In this document: positions 1-6,995 of the stretch, piece by piece
How positions within the stretch are numbered: position 1 is the first letter of the stretch
How the letters are laid out: the number at the start of each line of letters is the position of its first letter
Origin: Clostridia bacterium
Lineage (GTDB): Bacteria; Bacillota_A; Clostridia; Christensenellales; CAG-138
Direction of reading: 5' to 3'
Length of the DNA: 6,995 nucleotides
NCBI GenBank assembly: GCA_017459315.1
Contig: JAFUDD010000277.1
Location: 1 to 6,995 of the forward strand
Made by a program: the position numbers and the translations under genes
Notes under the pieces: model-generated
The model's input: only the letters and a program-made list of their open reading frames with translations
The model's database searches: none
What the model was told of the DNA's origin: nothing

Positions 1-336
1 ATCGGCCGTCCCGACCGTGACAATGTGATCGACGGCTATATCAACCAGAACGAAGAGGACGTGACCGCAGACGGCGTATGGCAGAAGTGGTTTACCGAGC
101 AGCCTGCACCGTTCACGCGTGAGGAGCAGCAGGCATATCTGAAAACCGTGGACGGCGTGGCGCTCGGCTCCGATGCGTTCTTCCCGTTCTTTGACAATAT
201 CGAGCGCGCGCACCGCTCCGGCGTCAAGTACATCGCCGAACCGGGCGGCTCGATCCGCGACGATCTTGTGATCGAATGCTGCGACAAGTACGGCATCACC
301 ATGGCGTTCACCGGCATGCGCCTGTTCCATCATTGA
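1..336 (+). CDS. purH: AICAR transformylase (phosphoribosylaminoimidazolecarboxamide formyltransferase), C-terminal part, 5' end outside window
   Basis: This is the last 111 codons of a gene that begins upstream of the window; the frame is open from base 1 and stops at TGA 334-336. The enzyme transfers the formyl group of 10-formyl-THF to AICAR to give FAICAR, the penultimate step of de novo IMP synthesis, in the cytoplasm. Seen in the sequence: the family segment GSDAFFPF (residues 56-63 of the visible part), the PGGSIRDD segment (81-88), and a C-terminus AFTGMRLFHH. From family knowledge, SDAFFPF and GGSIRDD are hallmarks of the transformylase domain. The RLFHH ending and the NIERAHRSGVKYIAEPGG stretch resemble the standalone clostridial transformylase of about 390 residues more than the bifunctional PurH, which usually ends in RHFKH or RHFRH. 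Whether an IMP cyclohydrolase domain is fused at the N-terminus cannot be seen here, so the symbol purH denotes the transformylase activity only. It is followed after 10 bases by purD, and its stop codon lies inside the purD ribosome binding site. Confidence 0.93.
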   Translation: MGRPDRDNVIDGYINQNEEDVTADGVWQKWFTEQPAPFTREEQQAYLKTVDGVALGSDAFFPFFDNIERAHRSGVKYIAEPGGSIRDDLVIECCDKYGITMAFTGMRLFHH

Positions 337-339
337 GGA
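335..339 (+). promoter_or_regulatory. Ribosome binding site of purD, overlapping the upstream stop codon
   Basis: GAGGA ends 7 bases before the ATG at 347 and shares two bases with the TGA stop of the transformylase gene (334-336). The spacing supports 347 as the start rather than the in-frame ATG at 356, which would sit 16 bases away. The overlap suggests that ribosomes finishing the upstream gene can pass to purD, which is an inference. Confidence 0.7.
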
Positions 340-346
340 CGCGCCG

Positions 347-1606
347 ATGAAGGTTATGGTGATCGGCGGCGGCGGTCGTGAGCACGCGATCGTCAAGAAG
401 CTGAAAGAGAATCAAGACATTACCGAGCTGTACGTGCTGCCCGGCAACGGCGGCATTGCGATGGACGCGACCTGCGTGAACATCGGCGCGACCGACCTTA
501 ACGGCATCGCTTCGTTCGCGGTCGAGCACGGCATTGAATACGCCGTTGTCACGCCCGACGATCCTTTGGTGCTGGGCGCGGTCGATCTGCTCGAAAGCAA
601 GGGCATTCCGTGCTTCGGGCCGAACAAGGCCGCGGCGATCATCGAGGGCAGCAAGGCGTTTGCCAAGGACTTTATGCTGCGCCACGGCATCCCCACCGCG
701 AAGTATGCGACCTTCACCGATCCCGAAGCGGCGCTTGCGTACGTCGAAACCGCGCCGCTGCCCGTCGTCGTCAAGGCGGACGGGCTTGCGCTCGGCAAGG
801 GCGTCGTGATTGCGAACACCCGGGACGAAGCCAAGGAAGCCGTTCGCGCGGCGATGTGCGAAGGACGCTTCGGACACAGCGGCGAAACCGTCGTGATCGA
901 AGAATTCTTGACCGGGCCGGAGGTATCCGTGCTCGCGTTCACCGACGGCAAAACCGTCGTTCCGATGGTGTCCTCCATGGATCATAAGCGCGCCAAGGAC
1001 GGCGACGAGGGCCTGAACACCGGCGGCATGGGCACGATTGCGCCGAACCCGTATTATACAAAAGAAATTGCGGCGCGCTGCATGGACGAGATCTTCCTTC
1101 CGACCGTGCGCGGCATGGCCGAGGAAGGCCGTCCGTTCAAGGGCTGTCTGTACTTTGGCCTGATGCTGACCCCCTTGGGCCCGAAAGTGATCGAATACAA
1201 CTGCCGCTTCGGCGATCCCGAAACGCAGGTCGTGCTGGCGCTCCTTAAGAGCGATCTCTTTACGATCATGCGGGCGACCACGGACGGCACGCTGCGCCCG
1301 GATATGGTACGCTTTTCCGACAAGGCCGCCGCATGCGTGATCATGGCGTCGGACGGCTATCCGCTGCACTATGAAAAGGGCTATGCGATCACGATGACGG
1401 ATGCGGTGAAGCCGCATGTGCTCGTTGCGGGCGCAAAACAGCAGGACGGCAAGCTCGTCACAAGCGGCGGCCGCGTGCTCGGCGTCGTCGCGGTCGAGGA
1501 TACGTTAAAAGCCGCGCTTGATACCGCCTATGCGCGTGTGAATGAGGTACATTTTGACAACGCGTTTTACCGCAAGGACATCGGCAAGCGCGCGTTGGAG
1601 GCATAA
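347..1606 (+). CDS. purD: Phosphoribosylamine--glycine ligase (GAR synthetase)
   Basis: PurD joins 5-phosphoribosylamine to glycine with ATP to form glycinamide ribonucleotide (GAR), the second step of de novo purine synthesis, in the cytoplasm. The 419-residue length is normal for the family. Visible layout: an N-terminal domain opening with GGGGREHA (7-14) and LPGNGG (31-36); an ATP-grasp region from about residue 101 with KADGLALGKGV (143-153), MDHKR (211-215), NTGGMG (224-229) and NCRFGDPETQ (285-294), the last carrying acidic and Asn residues expected to bind metal and ATP; then a C-terminal domain from about 325. The segment VSSMDHKR has Met where many bacterial PurDs have Gln; as I recall this is common in Clostridia, so I read it as a lineage trait and not damage. 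The ATG at 347 is supported by GAGGA 7 bases upstream and by the canonical start of the fold (MKVMVIGGGG). It lies 10 bases after the transformylase gene and directly abuts purL, whose ribosome binding site is inside the last purD codons. Confidence 0.97.
   Translation: MKVMVIGGGGREHAIVKKLKENQDITELYVLPGNGGIAMDATCVNIGATDLNGIASFAVEHGIEYAVVTPDDPLVLGAVDLLESKGIPCFGPNKAAAIIEGSKAFAKDFMLRHGIPTAKYATFTDPEAALAYVETAPLPVVVKADGLALGKGVVIANTRDEAKEAVRAAMCEGRFGHSGETVVIEEFLTGPEVSVLAFTDGKTVVPMVSSMDHKRAKDGDEGLNTGGMGTIAPNPYYTKEIAARCMDEIFLPTVRGMAEEGRPFKGCLYFGLMLTPLGPKVIEYNCRFGDPETQVVLALLKSDLFTIMRATTDGTLRPDMVRFSDKAAACVIMASDGYPLHYEKGYAITMTDAVKPHVLVAGAKQQDGKLVTSGGRVLGVVAVEDTLKAALDTAYARVNEVHFDNAFYRKDIGKRALEA
1597..1601 (+). 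promoter_or_regulatory. Ribosome binding site of purL, inside the end of purD
   Basis: GGAGG lies within the Leu-Glu-Ala codons that end purD, 5 bases before the purL ATG at 1607. The purD stop TAA (1604-1606) is immediately followed by ATG with no spacer. This arrangement fixes the purL start and points to translational coupling of the two genes. Confidence 0.75.
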
Positions 1607-4600
1607 ATGGTTTACAGAATTTTTGTGGAAAAAAAGCCGGGCTTCGATCACGAAGCCAAGGCGCTCTATAAGGAAGCGACCGAGCTTTTGGGCATCGACA
1701 CGCTAAAGGCCGTTCGCCTTTTGAACCGCTACGATGCGGAGGGCATGGATCGGGCGCTGTTCGATTACGCGACCCGCACGGTCTTTTCCGAGCCGCAGGT
1801 GGATACCGCGACCGAGACGCCCGATCTGGGCGACGCCCGCGTGTTTGCGGTCGAATACCTGCCCGGTCAGTTTGATCAGCGTGCGGATTCGGCGGCGCAA
1901 TGTATTCAGCTTTTGTCACAGGGCGAGCGCCCCGCGGTACGTTCCGCCAAGGTTTACGCGCTCTACGGCGAGCTTTCGGAGGAGCAGCTTGCCGCGATCA
2001 AAAAGTACGTGATCAACCCGGTCGAAGCGCGCGAGGCGTCGCTGATTAAGCCCGAAACGCTCGCCATGCAGTACACCGTGCCGACCACGGTCAAGACGCT
2101 CGACGGGTTCACACAGCTTGATCGCGCGGCGCTCGAAGCGTTCGTGCGCGACTACGGCCTTGCGATGGACGCGGACGATATCGCGTTCTGCCAAGCCTAT
2201 TTCCGTTCCGAGCACCGCGACCCGACGATCACCGAGATCCGCATGATCGACACCTATTGGTCGGATCATTGCCGCCATACGACCTTTTTGACCGAGATCG
2301 ACGACGTGCATTTCGAGGACGATACGCTTGAAAAAGCCTATCGCCGCTATCTCGATACGAGAAAGGCCTTGGGCCGCACCAAGCCTGTGTGCCTGATGGA
2401 CATTGCGACGCTTGCGGTAAAGCATCTTCGTGCCTGCGGCAAGCTCGACAAATTGGACGAATCCGAGGAAATCAACGCCTGCACGGTAAAGATCGAGGTC
2501 GAGGCCGACGGCGTCAAGGAGCCGTGGCTCTTGCTCTTCAAGAACGAAACGCACAACCACCCGACCGAGATCGAGCCGTTCGGCGGCGCGGCGACGTGCA
2601 TCGGCGGCGCGATCCGCGATCCGCTTTCGGGACGCTCCTATGTTTACGGCGCGATGCGCGTGACCGGCGCGGCGGACCCGACGGTTCCCGTGTCCGAAAC
2701 GCTGCCCGGCAAGCTGCCGCAGCGCAAGCTCGTCACGACAGCGGCGGCGGGCTATTCCTCTTACGGCAACCAGATCGGCCTTGCCACGGGCATCGTCGAT
2801 GAAATCTATCACCCCGGCTATGCCGCCAAGCGCATGGAGATCGGCGCGGTGATCGCGGCGGCGCCGCAGGCGAACGTGCGGCGCGAGCGTCCTTCTGCGG
2901 GCGACGTCGTGATCCTGCTCGGCGGCTCCACGGGACGCGACGGCATCGGCGGCGCGACGGGTTCCAGCAAGGCGCACAACGCGCACTCGGTCGAAACCTG
3001 CGGCGCAGAGGTGCAGAAGGGCAACGCGCCCGAGGAACGCAAGCTCCAGCGGCTGTTCCGCAGCCCCGCAGCGTGCCGGATGATCAAGCGGTGCAACGAC
3101 TTCGGTGCGGGCGGCGTATCGGTTGCCATCGGCGAGCTGGCCGACGGCCTTTTGATCGACCTCAACGCCGTGCCGAAAAAATACGAAGGCCTTGACGGCA
3201 CCGAGCTTGCGATCAGCGAATCGCAGGAGCGCATGGCGGTCGTCGTCGAAAAGGAGAACGTGGATGCGTTCCTGTCGCTTGCCAAGGCCGAAAACCTGCA
3301 GGCGTGCCCGGTCGCGGTCGTGACCGAATCGCCGCGGCTTGTGATGGAATGGAACGGCAAAAAGATCGTGAATGTCAGCCGCGACTTTTTGAACTCCAAC
3401 GGCGCGCCCAAGCATATCACGATCGCGCCCGAAAAGCCGCATCTTGTGAAGCAGCCGGTTTCGGGCGGCTTTGCGGAAAACATGCGCCGCCTTGCGGGCG
3501 ACCTCAATATCTGCTCTAAGCGCGGCCTTTCGGAGCGGTTCGATTCGACCATCGGCGCAGGTACGGTTTTGATGCCGTTTGGCGGCAAGCAGCAGCAGAC
3601 GCCGGCGCAGGCGATGGTGCAGAAGATCTCGATGGAGGAAAAGCACACCGACGATTGCTCGCTGATGGCATGGGGCTATGATCCGATCCTGACGAGCCAA
3701 AGCCCGTACCACGGCGCGTACAGCGCGGTCGTGGAATCGGTGTCCAAGCTGATCGCCACCGGCGCGAAGTTCGAGGATGTCTACCTCACGTTCCAGGAAT
3801 ACTTTGAAAAGCCGGGCCACGACCCGAAGCGGTGGGGCAAGCCCTTCTCGGCGCTTCTTGGCGCATTCGAAGCGCAAATGAACCTCGGCATCGGCGCCAT
3901 CGGCGGCAAGGACTCGATGAGCGGCTCGTTTGAATCGCTCGACGTTCCGCCGACGCTCGTGTCCTTTGCGGTCACGACCGAAAAGGTGCAGCACATCGTC
4001 CCGAACGATTGCAAGGCGGCGGGTCGTTCCGTTGTGCTGCTGGCGCCGGAATATGATGAAAACGGGCTCCCCGAAACGGCGTCCCTCCTTGCGGTGTTCG
4101 ATCGCGTGACAGAGCTTTTGCAAAGCGGCAAGGCGGTATCGGCCTATACCCCGGAGCGCGGCGGCATTTTGGCGGCGGTGCTGAAAATGGCCATCGGCAA
4201 CGGCCTCGGCTTCCGGTATGCGGACGGGCTTTCGCTCGAAACGCTGCTTGCCGACAAGTGCGGCCGGTTCCTGCTCGAAGTCACGGCGCCTGTCGAAAAT
4301 GCGCTTATGATCGGCACGATCACGGACGACGGCAAGCTGACCTACGCGAATGAAGCGTTGGCGCTTGCGGATATCCAAAAGGTCTATGAGGATAAGCTCG
4401 AAAGCGTTTATCCCTGCAATATCCAAACGCCCGCCGCAAAGGTCGAGAACGTGACCTATACGGCGACCTCGCACAAGTCGGCTGCGGTGCATATCGCAAA
4501 GCCGCGCGTGCTGATCCCGGTGTTTCCGGGCACCAACTGCGAATACGACAGCGCGAAGGCCGTGCGCGACGCGGGCGCTGTACCGGAGATTCTGGTGCTG

Positions 4601-5296
4601 AACAACCTCTCGCCTGCGGGCGTGCAGGATTCCGTCATGCGGTTTGCAAAGGCGCTTCAAAATTCGCAAATCGTGTTCGTGCCGGGCGGTTTTTCCGGCG
4701 GCGACGAGCCGGACGGCTCCGGCAAGTTCATCACGGCGTTCTTCCGTAACGGCCTGATCAAGGACGGCGTGACCGACCTTTTGGAGAACCGCGACGGCTT
4801 GATGTGCGGTATCTGCAACGGCTTTCAGGCGCTTGTGAAGCTCGGCCTTGTGCCGTTCGGCAAGATCATCGACGCGGACGAAACCTGTCCGACGCTGACG
4901 TTCAATACGATTGCGCGGCACCAGTCGCGCATCGTCCGCACGCGGATCGCGTCGAACAAGTCCCCGTGGCTGAAGCTCATGCAGCCCGGCGAGATCGTGT
5001 CGGTGCCGATTTCCCACGGCGAAGGACGGTTTGTGGCGAGCGAAGAAATGTTGCAACAGCTTGCGGCAAACGGGCAGATCGCCACGCAGTACGTAGACCT
5101 TGACGGCAAGGCTACGATGGATGTACACTATAATCCGAACGGGTCGCTGAACGCCATCGAGGGCATCACCTCGCCCGACGGACGCGTGTTCGGCAAGATG
5201 GGACACAGCGAGCGCACCGGCGCAGGACTCTATAAAAACGTGCCCGGCAACTACAACATCCGCATGTTTGAAGCGGCGGTACTCTATTTCCAATAA
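1607..5296 (+). CDS. purL: Phosphoribosylformylglycinamidine synthase, single-chain form with fused glutaminase
   Basis: This enzyme converts FGAR, glutamine and ATP to FGAM, the fourth step of purine synthesis; ammonia released by the glutaminase domain is passed to the synthase site. At 1229 residues it matches the long one-chain type, not the split PurS/PurQ/PurL of Bacillus. Visible order: a PurS-like N-terminus (about 1-150, opening with RIFVEKK); a linker with DTYWSDHCRHTTF (215-227); the first AIRS-type half with FKNETHNHPTE (311-321), GGSTGRDGIGGATGSSK (439-455) and NDFGAGGVSV (497-506); the second half with MAWGYDP (687-693) and GGKDSMSG (766-773); then a class I glutamine amidotransferase domain from about 967 with PGGFSGGDEPDGSG (1026-1039). 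The likely glutaminase triad is Cys1070 in GICNGFQ with His1200 and Glu1202 in GHSERTG, by analogy to E. coli PurL. A further HGEGRF motif starts at His1137. Overall it resembles the clostridial/streptococcal clade of long PurLs. No truncation or frameshift is seen. Confidence 0.97.
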   Translation: MVYRIFVEKKPGFDHEAKALYKEATELLGIDTLKAVRLLNRYDAEGMDRALFDYATRTVFSEPQVDTATETPDLGDARVFAVEYLPGQFDQRADSAAQCIQLLSQGERPAVRSAKVYALYGELSEEQLAAIKKYVINPVEAREASLIKPETLAMQYTVPTTVKTLDGFTQLDRAALEAFVRDYGLAMDADDIAFCQAYFRSEHRDPTITEIRMIDTYWSDHCRHTTFLTEIDDVHFEDDTLEKAYRRYLDTRKALGRTKPVCLMDIATLAVKHLRACGKLDKLDESEEINACTVKIEVEADGVKEPWLLLFKNETHNHPTEIEPFGGAATCIGGAIRDPLSGRSYVYGAMRVTGAADPTVPVSETLPGKLPQRKLVTTAAAGYSSYGNQIGLATGIVDEIYHPGYAAKRMEIGAVIAAAPQANVRRERPSAGDVVILLGGSTGRDGIGGATGSSKAHNAHSVETCGAEVQKGNAPEERKLQRLFRSPAACRMIKRCNDFGAGGVSVAIGELADGLLIDLNAVPKKYEGLDGTELAISESQERMAVVVEKENVDAFLSLAKAENLQACPVAVVTESPRLVMEWNGKKIVNVSRDFLNSNGAPKHITIAPEKPHLVKQPVSGGFAENMRRLAGDLNICSKRGLSERFDSTIGAGTVLMPFGGKQQQTPAQAMVQKISMEEKHTDDCSLMAWGYDPILTSQSPYHGAYSAVVESVSKLIATGAKFEDVYLTFQEYFEKPGHDPKRWGKPFSALLGAFEAQMNLGIGAIGGKDSMSGSFESLDVPPTLVSFAVTTEKVQHIVPNDCKAAGRSVVLLAPEYDENGLPETASLLAVFDRVTELLQSGKAVSAYTPERGGILAAVLKMAIGNGLGFRYADGLSLETLLADKCGRFLLEVTAPVENALMIGTITDDGKLTYANEALALADIQKVYEDKLESVYPCNIQTPAAKVENVTYTATSHKSAAVHIAKPRVLIPVFPGTNCEYDSAKAVRDAGAVPEILVLNNLSPAGVQDSVMRFAKALQNSQIVFVPGGFSGGDEPDGSGKFITAFFRNGLIKDGVTDLLENRDGLMCGICNGFQALVKLGLVPFGKIIDADETCPTLTFNTIARHQSRIVRTRIASNKSPWLKLMQPGEIVSVPISHGEGRFVASEEMLQQLAANGQIATQYVDLDGKATMDVHYNPNGSLNAIEGITSPDGRVFGKMGHSERTGAGLYKNVPGNYNIRMFEAAVLYFQ

Positions 5297-5303
5297 CCAT
5301 TCC

Positions 5304-5310
5304 AAGGAGG
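5304..5310 (+). promoter_or_regulatory. Strong ribosome binding site of fhs
   Basis: AAGGAGG, close to a perfect anti-16S match, lies 4 bases before the ATG at 5315 within the 18-base gap after the purL stop. It is the strongest Shine-Dalgarno sequence in the window and suggests that fhs is translated independently and efficiently, which is an inference. The gap is too short to hold both a terminator and a promoter. Confidence 0.8.
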
Positions 5311-5314
5311 CAGC

Positions 5315-6991
5315 ATGACGTATTTATCCGACATTGAGATCGCACAGGCGACCGAAATGCAGCCCATTACCGAGATCGCAAAACGCGCGCACGTGGACGA
5401 GCGATTCCTCGAGCCTTACGGCAAGTATAAAGCCAAGGTCGATCCCGCTTTGCTGAAAGAAACCGACAAGCCCGACGGCAAGCTGATCCTTGTCACGGCG
5501 ATCACGCCGACCCCCGCAGGCGAGGGCAAGACCACCACGACCATCGGCCTTGCGGACGGCTTACGGCGCATCGGCAAGGATGTGACCGTGGCACTTCGTG
5601 AACCGTCGCTCGGACCCGTGTTCGGCGTCAAGGGCGGCGCGGCGGGCGGCGGCTATGCGCAGGTCGTTCCGATGGAGGACATCAACCTGCACTTCACCGG
5701 CGACTTCCACGCCATCGGCGCGGCGAACAACCTGCTCGCGGCAATGCTCGACAACCACATTCAGCAGGGCAACGCGCTCGGCATCGACGTGCGCAAGATC
5801 ACATGGAAACGCTGCGTGGACATGAACGACCGGCAGCTTCGCAACATCGTGGACGGTCTCGGCGGCAAGCCGAACGGTACCCCGCGTGAGGACGGCTTTG
5901 ATATCACGGTCGCAAGCGAGATCATGGCGGTGTTCTGCCTCGCAAGCAGCATCACCGACCTTAAAGCGCGCCTAAGTCGCATCATCGTCGGCTATACCTA
6001 CGATGATAAGCCCGTCACCGCAGGCGATCTGAAGGCCGTCGGCGCAATGACCGCGCTGTTAAAGGACGCCTTGAAGCCGAACCTTGTGCAGACGCTGGAG
6101 GGCACGCCCGCGTTCGTCCACGGCGGTCCGTTTGCGAATATCGCACACGGCTGCAACTCCGTCATGGCAACGCGCATGGCGCTCAAGATGGGCGACTATA
6201 CCGTGACCGAAGCCGGCTTCGGCGCCGACCTCGGCGCGGAGAAGTTCCTCGACATCAAATGCCGCATGGCAGGCCTCGTCCCGGACGCGGTCGTGATCGT
6301 TGCGACGGTGCGCGCCTTGAAAATGCACGGCGGGCTCGATAAAAAGCAGCTCGGCACCGAGGACCTTGCGGCGCTCGAAAAGGGCATCCCGAACCTGCTC
6401 AGACACGTATCCAACATCAAGAACGTCTATAAGCTCCCGTGCGTCGTCGCGGTCAATCGCTTTCCGACTGATACCGACGCGGAGATCGAATTCATCATCG
6501 AAAAGTGCCGTGGCTTGGGTGTGAACACGGTGCTGTCCACGGTCTGGGCCGAGGGCGGCAAGGGCGGCGAGGCGCTTGCCCGTGAGGTTGTCCGCCTTTG
6601 CGAAGAAGAAAAGGGCGACTTTACGTTCTCCTATGACCTTGACGGTTCGATCGAGGACAAGATCAACGCCATCGTCACCAAGGTCTACGGCGGCGACGGC
6701 ATCACGGTTCTGCCTGCGGCAAAGAAGCAGATCCAGCAGCTCACCGCGCTCGGCTTCGACAAGCTGCCCGTCTGCATTGCCAAGACGCAGTACAGCTTTT
6801 CGGACGATCCCGGTAAGCTCGGCGCGCCGGAGCATTTCACGGTTACGGTCAAGAACGTCAAGGTTTCCGCGGGCGCGGGCTTTGTCGTCGTGCTGACCGG
6901 CGACATTATGACCATGCCGGGTCTGCCGAAGGTTCCCGCCGCCGAAAAGATCGACGTGGACGAGAACGGCAGGATCACGGGTCTGTTCTGA
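5315..6991 (+). CDS. fhs: Formate--tetrahydrofolate ligase (10-formyl-THF synthetase)
   Basis: Fhs makes 10-formyl-tetrahydrofolate from formate, THF and ATP, in the cytoplasm. The product is the formyl donor for both purine formylation steps; in acetogens the same enzyme serves the methyl branch of the Wood-Ljungdahl pathway. The 558-residue length is typical and the gene is complete, ending 4 bases before the window edge. Visible motifs: a P-loop [11 protein letters not shown] (66-76); [20 protein letters not shown] (95-114), containing the family signature [23 protein letters not shown] (119-130); [21 protein letters not shown] (262-282); [13 protein letters not shown] (299-311); and the second signature [12 protein letters not shown] (329-340). 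A conserved Trp411 sits in [11 protein letters not shown]. It follows purL by 18 bases on the same strand, so it is probably cotranscribed with the purine genes and supplies cofactor to the AICAR transformylase encoded at the start of the window. Autotrophic acetogenesis cannot be concluded from this gene alone, because many heterotrophic Firmicutes carry it. Confidence 0.97.
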   Translation: MTYLSDIEIAQATEMQPITEIAKRAHVDERFLEPYGKYKAKVDPALLKETDKPDGKLILVTAITPTPAGEGKTTTTIGLADGLRRIGKDVTVALREPSLGPVFGVKGGAAGGGYAQVVPMEDINLHFTGDFHAIGAANNLLAAMLDNHIQQGNALGIDVRKITWKRCVDMNDRQLRNIVDGLGGKPNGTPREDGFDITVASEIMAVFCLASSITDLKARLSRIIVGYTYDDKPVTAGDLKAVGAMTALLKDALKPNLVQTLEGTPAFVHGGPFANIAHGCNSVMATRMALKMGDYTVTEAGFGADLGAEKFLDIKCRMAGLVPDAVVIVATVRALKMHGGLDKKQLGTEDLAALEKGIPNLLRHVSNIKNVYKLPCVVAVNRFPTDTDAEIEFIIEKCRGLGVNTVLSTVWAEGGKGGEALAREVVRLCEEEKGDFTFSYDLDGSIEDKINAIVTKVYGGDGITVLPAAKKQIQQLTALGFDKLPVCIAKTQYSFSDDPGKLGAPEHFTVTVKNVKVSAGAGFVVVLTGDIMTMPGLPKVPAAEKIDVDENGRITGLF

Positions 6992-6995
6992 TCGG

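Larger units (their letters stand above)
1..6991 (+). other. Partial purine biosynthesis operon: AICAR transformylase, purD, purL, fhs
   Basis: All four genes point the same way with gaps of 10, 0 and 18 bases, and no hairpin followed by a T-run is visible between them. A single polycistronic transcript is inferred. Its promoter, and any purine-responsive control such as a riboswitch or PurR site, must lie upstream of the window, since no such element is seen inside it. No noncoding stretch longer than 18 bases exists between genes. Confidence 0.8.

Noticed and set aside
365..377. A GGC-rich run near the start of purD that looks like a simple repeat.
   Set aside because: It encodes the conserved GGGGRE loop of PurD, so the protein sequence explains it.
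308..1417. An antisense open frame of 369 codons opposite purD.
   Set aside because: It has the same codon-aligned relation to purD as the purL shadow, an Arg/His-rich translation and no recognisable family. It would also overlap a convincing full-length purD.
1916..5305. An antisense open frame of 1129 codons opposite purL.
   Set aside because: Its codons align exactly with purL codons, so its stops correspond only to sense TTA, CTA and TCA, which purL avoids in this stretch. The translation is rich in Arg, His and Ala with no recognisable domain, while purL on the other strand has all family motifs.
5297..5314. Possible promoter or terminator between purL and fhs.
   Set aside because: Only 18 bases are available, most of them taken up by the ribosome binding site. 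There is no inverted repeat with a T-run and no -35/-10 pair.
6059..6835. An antisense open frame of 258 codons inside fhs.
   Set aside because: It lies entirely within a well-conserved fhs gene, its translation resembles no family I recognise, and shadow frames of this size are expected at this GC content.
1..6995. A search for an undescribed system: mobile element, CRISPR array, defence gene, small gene or RNA gene.
   Set aside because: The four purine and one-carbon genes occupy all but 32 of the 6995 bases (the gaps and the last 4 bases). No direct repeat array, transposase motif, tRNA-like sequence or atypical composition block was seen.

Overview
The window is a stretch of chromosomal core metabolism: four genes, all on the + strand and packed end to end, forming part of a de novo purine biosynthesis operon. 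In order they are the 3' end of an AICAR transformylase gene (purH-type, cut by the window edge), purD, a long single-chain purL, and fhs (formate--tetrahydrofolate ligase). The three junctions are 10, 0 and 18 bases long. Each downstream gene has its own Shine-Dalgarno sequence. I see no room for an internal promoter or terminator, so one transcript is the simplest reading.

The source is most likely a high-GC member of the Firmicutes class Clostridia, such as a gut or rumen Oscillospiraceae- or Christensenellales-like bacterium. The reasons are the PurL type (one chain of 1229 residues with a PurS-like N-terminus and a fused glutaminase), the AICAR transformylase tail ending in RLFHH, the strong AGGAGG-type ribosome binding sites, and the PurD segment VSSMDHKR. 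The GC content is roughly 60% by eye. This placement is inference from remembered family patterns, and genus cannot be assigned.

The genes fit together as a pathway. PurD makes GAR, PurL converts FGAR to FGAM using glutamine, and the AICAR transformylase carries out the second formylation of the purine ring. Fhs makes 10-formyl-tetrahydrofolate from formate, ATP and THF, which is the formyl donor for AICAR transformylase and for a PurN-type GAR transformylase. Placing fhs at the end of the purine genes therefore couples cofactor supply to demand.

I found no mobile element, CRISPR array, RNA gene, phage gene or unknown system. The window is ordinary but well-preserved housekeeping DNA, with all three complete proteins at normal length and with their key motifs intact. 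The most useful secondary observations are the probable standalone (non-bifunctional) nature of the AICAR transformylase and the fhs linkage. A very long antisense open frame opposite purL is explained by codon bias.
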